DNA from: Halieaceae bacterium
GTDB lineage: Bacteria; Pseudomonadota; Gammaproteobacteria; Pseudomonadales; Halieaceae
NCBI GenBank assembly: GCA_002683395.1
Contig: NYTG01000091.1
Location: forward strand, 1-10,995
DNA: 10,995 nucleotides
Reading direction: 5' to 3'
The notes under the pieces are model-generated. The model was not told where the DNA came from. It was given only the letters and a program-made list of their open reading frames with translations, and did no database searches. Position numbers and translations under genes: made by a program. Each line of letters starts with the position of its first letter. Position 1 is the stretch's first letter. Shown here piece after piece: positions 7,147-10,995 of this stretch.

Positions 7147-8001
7147 GTGATCCGACACGCAGTGCTGGGTGTGGCGACAATGGGGCTGCTCCTGTTGACG
7201 AGTTGCGCGGATCATCCACCAGTGGTGATTGAAAATAAGTCGACGCTGGCGGTTGAGGAAGTGCCCGAGGTACGAGAGGCAACACCCAGGAACCCGCACT
7301 ACGGGCCAGAGCTGCCGAAAGGCCCAAATTATGTTGTCGAGCCCGGCGATACGCTCTATTCGGTGGCGTTTCGTCTGGGAATGGATCATCGCACGCTGGC
7401 GGAACTCAATGACATTGATCCACCTTTTGTGATTCGGGTCGGCCAGTCGCTGACCACGGCCCCCTCGGCTGCCCAGTTGGCGGTTGTGCAACAGCCTGCA
7501 GGTGCGGATACAAAGCCGACCGATGTTTCAGCGGGCACAGCGCCGCCTCCGACGGATAAGGGGCGTGAGCAGGTCGCATCAGGCCCGCCTTCACACGCTT
7601 TATCGACCGCGAAAGCGGCGCCACTCAATGTGCCGGTAGATCGATGGATCTGGCCCGTGCAGGGGGAAGTGAGCCGGGCTTTCTCGGATGAGCGGCACAA
7701 GGGGATGGATCTTGCGGGCGAGAGAGGTTCGCCCATCAGGGCGACGGCTGCCGGTGTGGTGGTCTATGCTGGAACAGGCGTCACTGGTTACGGTGCATTG
7801 CTGATCATCAAGCACAACGACACTTACTTAAGCGCCTATGGCCACAATGATGAACTGCTGGCAGTGGAGGGTGAGCGGGTGGAAGCCGGACAGACGATTG
7901 CGCGGATGGGCAGCACGAGCAGCGATACGGTGAAACTGCACTTTGAAATCCGGCGCAACGGCCGCCCGGTTAACCCCGTCGCGCTGCTCCCCGCTCGCTA
8001 G
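7147..8001 (+). CDS. nlpD: NlpD-like murein hydrolase activator lipoprotein (LysM + degenerate M23 domain)
   Basis: NlpD is an outer-membrane lipoprotein that in E. coli activates the amidase AmiC at the septum. The 284-residue product has a lipoprotein signal peptide ending in the lipobox LTSC (Cys20; Ala at +2 suits the outer membrane), a LysM peptidoglycan-binding domain (about 61-105, YVVEPGDTLYSVAFRLG), a Pro/Thr/Ala-rich linker (about 108-160), and a C-terminal M23/LytM domain (about 168-284) with GYGALLIIKHNDTYLSAYGHND and KLHFEIRRNGRPVNP. The M23 zinc site is incomplete: Lys263 replaces the first His of H-x-H, although His184 and Asp188 of H-x-G-x-D and His233 are present. I chose GTG 7147 because AGAGGG (7132-7137) lies 9 bases upstream; ATG 7138 is in frame but abuts that site. 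No rpoS follows. Confidence 0.93.
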   Translation: MIRHAVLGVATMGLLLLTSCADHPPVVIENKSTLAVEEVPEVREATPRNPHYGPELPKGPNYVVEPGDTLYSVAFRLGMDHRTLAELNDIDPPFVIRVGQSLTTAPSAAQLAVVQQPAGADTKPTDVSAGTAPPPTDKGREQVASGPPSHALSTAKAAPLNVPVDRWIWPVQGEVSRAFSDERHKGMDLAGERGSPIRATAAGVVVYAGTGVTGYGALLIIKHNDTYLSAYGHNDELLAVEGERVEAGQTIARMGSTSSDTVKLHFEIRRNGRPVNPVALLPAR

Positions 8002-8018
8002 ATCCCCGCTCTCTAGAG
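7989..8018 (+). repeat. 15-bp imperfect tandem duplication across the nlpD stop codon
   Basis: The 15-mer at 7989-8003 (CCCCGCTCGCTAGAT) is followed immediately by CCCCGCTCTCTAGAG at 8004-8018, identical at 13 of 15 positions. Each copy contains a TAG in the nlpD frame (7999-8001 and 8014-8016), so the second copy places a backup stop 15 bases downstream. It looks like a short replication-slippage duplication; no function is evident. Confidence 0.75.
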
Positions 8019-8031
8019 TCCAATGCGATAT

Positions 8032-8051
8032 CGACAGCCACTTAGCTGTCG
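8032..8051. terminator. Hairpin between convergent nlpD and fdxA, possible bidirectional terminator
   Basis: CGACAGC (8032-8038) and GCTGTCG (8045-8051) form a perfect 7-bp stem around a 6-base CACTTA loop. The hairpin lies in the 57-base gap between the converging ends of nlpD and fdxA, where transcription from both sides should stop. Neither side has a strong T tract (CTTGATGTT on the plus strand, ATATCGCATT on the minus strand), so intrinsic termination would be weak and the call rests mainly on position and the perfect stem. Confidence 0.5.
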
Positions 8052-8058
8052 CTTGATG

Positions 8059-8382
8059 TTAACGCTCCAGCAGTTCCAGTTTACCCGGCTTGCCCGCCCA
8101 GTCCTCGGCTTCGGGCAGCGGCTCTTTTCGCTCAGTGATGTTGGGCCAGACCTCGGCCAGTTCTGAATTTAGCTGCAGAAAAACGTCCTGATCTCCCGGT
8201 AGTTCATCCTCTGAGTAAATCGCATCGACAGGACACTCGGGTTCACAGAGCGCGCAGTCAATGCACTCGTCGGGGTGAATCACGAGAAAATTGGGTCCTT
8301 CGTAAAAACAGTCGACTGGGCATACTTCCACACAGTCAGTGTGTTTGCACTTGATGCAATCTTCGCCAACAACGAACGTCAT
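8059..8382 (-). CDS. fdxA: Seven-iron ferredoxin FdxA ([3Fe-4S][4Fe-4S])
   Basis: FdxA is a small soluble electron carrier. The 107-residue product is nearly the same length and very close in sequence to Azotobacter vinelandii ferredoxin I as I remember it. All cluster ligands are visible: Cys9, Cys17 and Cys50 for the 3Fe cluster, Cys21, Cys40, Cys43 and Cys46 for the 4Fe cluster, plus the two extra cysteines Cys12 and Cys25 found in ferredoxin I. The Pro after Cys21 and Cys50 and the C-terminal extension with ELAEVWPNIT and EDWAGKPGKLELLER are typical. GAGGT lies 6 bases before the ATG at 8382. It lies 60 bases downstream of mutS on the same strand, the arrangement seen in Pseudomonas, where rpoS lies on its other side; here nlpD does. 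Physiological partners cannot be read from the sequence. Confidence 0.97.
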   Translation of the reverse strand: MTFVVGEDCIKCKHTDCVEVCPVDCFYEGPNFLVIHPDECIDCALCEPECPVDAIYSEDELPGDQDVFLQLNSELAEVWPNITERKEPLPEAEDWAGKPGKLELLER

Positions 8383-8409
8383 ACTGATACCTCATTTATT
8401 TCACGGCGA

Positions 8410-8438
8410 AGGATACTGGCTGTAGCGGAGTTTGAAAA
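8410..8438 (-). promoter_or_regulatory. Candidate sigma-70 promoter for fdxA
   Basis: On the minus strand TTTTCA (8438-8433) and TATCCT (8415-8410) each match the -35 and -10 consensus at 4 of 6 positions, with a 17-base spacer. They lie wholly within the 60-base mutS-fdxA gap and would place a transcription start about 20 bases before the fdxA ATG. This would allow fdxA to be expressed independently of mutS. Found by eye, so chance is possible. Confidence 0.3.
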
Positions 8439-8442
8439 CTGG

Positions 8443-10995
8443 TCAGGGTTCATCTTCCAGCTTCTGTTTCAGCTGATAAAGCCAATCCAATGCCTCTCTG
8501 GCGCTTAACTCGTCAGGTTCGAGCGATTGTAGCGTCTCCAGCACGGGCGATGGCGCGTTTCTGGGTGGCACGAATAACTCCGTTTGAAGAGGGGGAGGCC
8601 CGGAGGAGCGGCCGCTCTCCAATTCGTGAAGCTTGTCCTTGGCCGCACCCAGTACATTGCTGGGTACACCGGCGAGCTTGGCAACCTGGAGTCCAAAACT
8701 CCGATTGGCAGGGCCCTCCTGAATCTGGTGAAGAAAGACGACATGATCTTCATGTTCTGTCGCATCAAGATGTACGTTGGCCATCGCCGGGTGTTGTCCG
8801 GGTAGTGCGGTCAGCTCAAAGTAGTGAGTGGCAAAGAAGGTGAGGGCTTTCACTTGGTTAGCCAGTGCCAGCGCCGTAGCCCAGGCAATGCTTAGGCCAT
8901 CGAAAGTGCTGGTGCCTCGGCCGATTTCATCCATCAGAATCAGACTGCGCTCCGTCGCGTTGTGAAGTATGTTTGCGGTCTCGGTCATCTCGACCATAAA
9001 CGTTGAGCGTCCGCTGGCAAGATCGTCAGAAGAACCGATCCGGGTGAAGATACGGTCAAGGCACGACAGCGATACCGCCTGGGCTGGAACAAATGCGCCC
9101 ACGTGAGCGAGGAGCGCGATCAGTGCGTTCTGTCTCATATAGGTCGATTTACCCCCCATGTTGGGGCCGGTGATCAACAGCATTCTTCGCTGGTGATCTA
9201 GAAGCGTGTCATTGGCGATAAACGGAACATCGCGGACAGCTTCGACGACTGGATGTCGACCCCCCTCGATCTGCAGTAATGTCTGCTGAGTGAACTGGGG
9301 CCGACACAGCCCCAACACGGATGCGCGCTCTGCGAAGCAGGCAAGCACATCGAGGTCACACAGGGCGGTCGCTGTCGCTTGAAGCGGCGTGAGCGATTCA
9401 GCAATCTGCGACACCAGCGCCTCATAGAGGTGCTTCTCACGCGCGAGTGAGCGGCTTTTACTCGACAGGGCTTTGTCCTCAAAGGTTTTTAATTCCGGCG
9501 TGATGAAGCGCTCGACATTTTTGAGGGTTTGTCGTCGTTGATAAGCGTCCGGTGCCTGTTCAGACTGACTGCGACTGATCTCGATGTAATAACCGTGTAC
9601 ACGGTTATAACCCACCTTGAGAGTTGAGAGGCCGGTGCTGGCGCGCTCCCGCTGCTTGAGGTCGAGAAGATAGGCGCCGGCATTCTCGCTAATGCCGCGG
9701 AGTTCATCGAGCTCTTCGTCGTAGCCCGGGGCAATGACACCGCCGTCCCGAATCAATACTGGCGGGTTGTCGATAATGGCTCGCTCGAGCAGCTCGGTGA
9801 GGGCGGTGTAGTCGGGAAGGGCGTCTGCCAGTTGATCAAGTAATGCGGATGCTTTGGGAAGGCGGCTTCGTATGAGTGGTAGGTGGGCCAGGCTACTCCC
9901 CAGTCGACTTAAATCCCGCGGTCGCGCAGAGCCCAGAGCAACCCGCGAGAGAATTCGCTCCAGATCGGCAATTTCGTTGAGCGCTTCGCGCAGGGGCTCA
10001 AAGCCATAGTCTTGTATCAATGAGCTGACCGCGCCGAGGCGTTCTTCAATCGCCTCGAGGTTATTGATGGGGCGATGCAGCCAGCGTCGCAAATGCCGAG
10101 CGCCCATTGCAGTGACCGTGCTGTCGTATACCGCGTAAAGCGTGTGCTCCTCACCGCCGCTCAGGGTTTGGTCGATCTCGAGATTACGGCGCGTGGCCGC
10201 ATCAAGAATGACCGCGCCACTTTGTGATTCGAGATGAATCGCACGGATGTGGGGGAGGTCACTGCGCTGCGTATCTTTGACATAGGTCAACAACGCACCT
10301 GCGGCGGCGATCGCCACAGTCAGTCCACCACAGCCAAAGCCATCGAGATCCCGGGTCTGAAATTGTCTCTGCAAAGCTTCGCGGGCGCTCACTGCTTCGA
10401 AGCACCAGTCGGGCTGCCTCCGGAGGGCGCCGGGCCATTCAGCCTCAGCGAGAAGGCTCGATTCCGGCACGAGGATCTCTGCCGGAGCGAGGCGTGCGAT
10501 CTCGGCTTCGAGTCCGACTGCGTCGTCGACCTCCGATACCAGAAATCGTCCACTGCTGACATCTAGCCAGGCCAGGCCAAAAGTATTTTGATCGCTTGCC
10601 ACCGCCAGTATCAGTGCGTCCTGGCGCGCATCAAGAAGCGATTCATCTGTCAGGGTGCCCGGCGTGACAATGCGGGCCACCTGCCGCTCGACAGGACCCT
10701 TACTGGTTGCCGGGTCGCCGATTTGCTCGGCAATCGCTACCGAGCGTCCAGCCTTGACCAGTCTTGCCAGGTAGCCCTCTGCGGCATGGTAGGGAACCCC
10801 TGCCATGGGGATCGCTTCACCTGCGGATTTACCGCGGCTGGTCAGCGTGATATCGAGAAGCCTGGACGCCACCTCGGCGTCGTCGTAAAACAACTCGTAG
10901 AAATCTCCCATGCGATAAAACAGCAGTTCGCGCGGATGCTCGCTTTTGATCGCGAGGTACTGCTGCATCATGGGTGTATGCGTGGCTGAGGGGGC
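8443..10995 (-). CDS. mutS: DNA mismatch repair protein MutS (start codon beyond right edge)
   Basis: MutS binds mispaired and looped-out bases and, with MutL, starts methyl-directed mismatch repair. The frame stays open to the window edge: the eight codons before the first ATG (10971) read APSATHTP, and THTPMMQQY is the conserved start region of MutS, so that ATG is internal and only a few residues are missing. The 850 visible residues (E. coli 853 in full) hold the mismatch-reading Phe32-Tyr33-Glu34 in MGDFYELF, the connector, lever and clamp domains, the ATPase Walker A GPNMGGKST (610-618), Walker B LILMDEIGRGTSTFDG, and FFATHYFELTAL. Near the C-terminus QTELF (about 804-808) fits a beta-clamp binding motif, and PDELSAREALDWLYQLKQ matches the C-terminal dimer/tetramer region. 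The protein looks intact. It is transcribed towards fdxA. Confidence 0.98.
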   Translation of the reverse strand, partial: APSATHTPMMQQYLAIKSEHPRELLFYRMGDFYELFYDDAEVASRLLDITLTSRGKSAGEAIPMAGVPYHAAEGYLARLVKAGRSVAIAEQIGDPATSKGPVERQVARIVTPGTLTDESLLDARQDALILAVASDQNTFGLAWLDVSSGRFLVSEVDDAVGLEAEIARLAPAEILVPESSLLAEAEWPGALRRQPDWCFEAVSAREALQRQFQTRDLDGFGCGGLTVAIAAAGALLTYVKDTQRSDLPHIRAIHLESQSGAVILDAATRRNLEIDQTLSGGEEHTLYAVYDSTVTAMGARHLRRWLHRPINNLEAIEERLGAVSSLIQDYGFEPLREALNEIADLERILSRVALGSARPRDLSRLGSSLAHLPLIRSRLPKASALLDQLADALPDYTALTELLERAIIDNPPVLIRDGGVIAPGYDEELDELRGISENAGAYLLDLKQRERASTGLSTLKVGYNRVHGYYIEISRSQSEQAPDAYQRRQTLKNVERFITPELKTFEDKALSSKSRSLAREKHLYEALVSQIAESLTPLQATATALCDLDVLACFAERASVLGLCRPQFTQQTLLQIEGGRHPVVEAVRDVPFIANDTLLDHQRRMLLITGPNMGGKSTYMRQNALIALLAHVGAFVPAQAVSLSCLDRIFTRIGSSDDLASGRSTFMVEMTETANILHNATERSLILMDEIGRGTSTFDGLSIAWATALALANQVKALTFFATHYFELTALPGQHPAMANVHLDATEHEDHVVFLHQIQEGPANRSFGLQVAKLAGVPSNVLGAAKDKLHELESGRSSGPPPLQTELFVPPRNAPSPVLETLQSLEPDELSAREALDWLYQLKQKLEDEP

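Noticed and set aside
6922..7491. 189-codon minus-strand ORF opposite the DUF368 and nlpD genes
   Set aside because: Composition typical of an antisense shadow; the opposite strand encodes a clear membrane protein and lipoprotein.
10234..10989. Plus-strand ORFs of 110 and 133 codons opposite mutS
   Set aside because: They lie wholly opposite conserved MutS domains, with no start signals or recognisable motifs.
1..10995. Search for CRISPR arrays, insertion sequences, tRNAs, toxin-antitoxin or phage genes and a wholly new system
   Set aside because: Nearly every base is occupied by conserved housekeeping genes; no direct-repeat arrays, transposase motifs or cloverleaf-like segments were seen, and no gene is without a family.

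Overview
The window is a compact stretch of gammaproteobacterial housekeeping chromosome. The protein sequences and the gene order (tilS-pyrG-kdsA-eno-ftsB-ispD-ispF-pcm-...-nlpD, then convergent fdxA and mutS) closely resemble the arrangement I know from Pseudomonas, with more distant similarity to E. coli. FdxA is of the Azotobacter ferredoxin I type and Pcm is Pseudomonas-like. This points to Gammaproteobacteria, plausibly a marine Cellvibrionales/Halieaceae-like lineage, but the exact lineage is inference.

Layout. Bases 1-208 are the 3' end of tilS, which enters from the left and has no start codon in the window. After a 105-base gap with a candidate promoter comes a nearly gapless plus-strand block from 314 to 8001: pyrG, kdsA, eno, ftsB, ispD, ispF, pcm, a DUF368 membrane protein and nlpD. 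Neighbours overlap by 1-4 bases or are separated by 1-23 bases, and four of the genes start with GTG or TTG. A 57-base convergent intergenic region (8002-8058) holds a perfect 7-bp hairpin and half of a 15-bp tandem duplication that spans the nlpD stop. The minus strand then carries fdxA (8059-8382) and mutS (8443 to beyond the right edge). Visible mutS runs in frame off the window, so its start codon is not here. No gene-free stretch exceeds 105 bases.

How the genes fit together. The block mixes CTP synthesis (pyrG), the KDO branch of lipopolysaccharide synthesis (kdsA), glycolysis (eno), the divisome (ftsB), two MEP-pathway steps that feed isoprenoid and hence undecaprenyl-phosphate synthesis (ispD, ispF), protein repair (pcm), a family known to transport undecaprenyl phosphate (DUF368/PopT) and an amidase-activator lipoprotein (nlpD). 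Much of it bears on cell-envelope construction.

What stands out is what is missing or replaced relative to the classical order. truD and surE are absent between ispF and pcm. A DUF368 gene sits between pcm and nlpD. rpoS, normally directly downstream of nlpD, is absent. NlpD also carries a His at a first-motif metal-ligand position that is Asn in the E. coli protein. I found no defence system, mobile element, CRISPR array, tRNA or rRNA, and no credible wholly new system. The observations below are about genome architecture and variants within known families.
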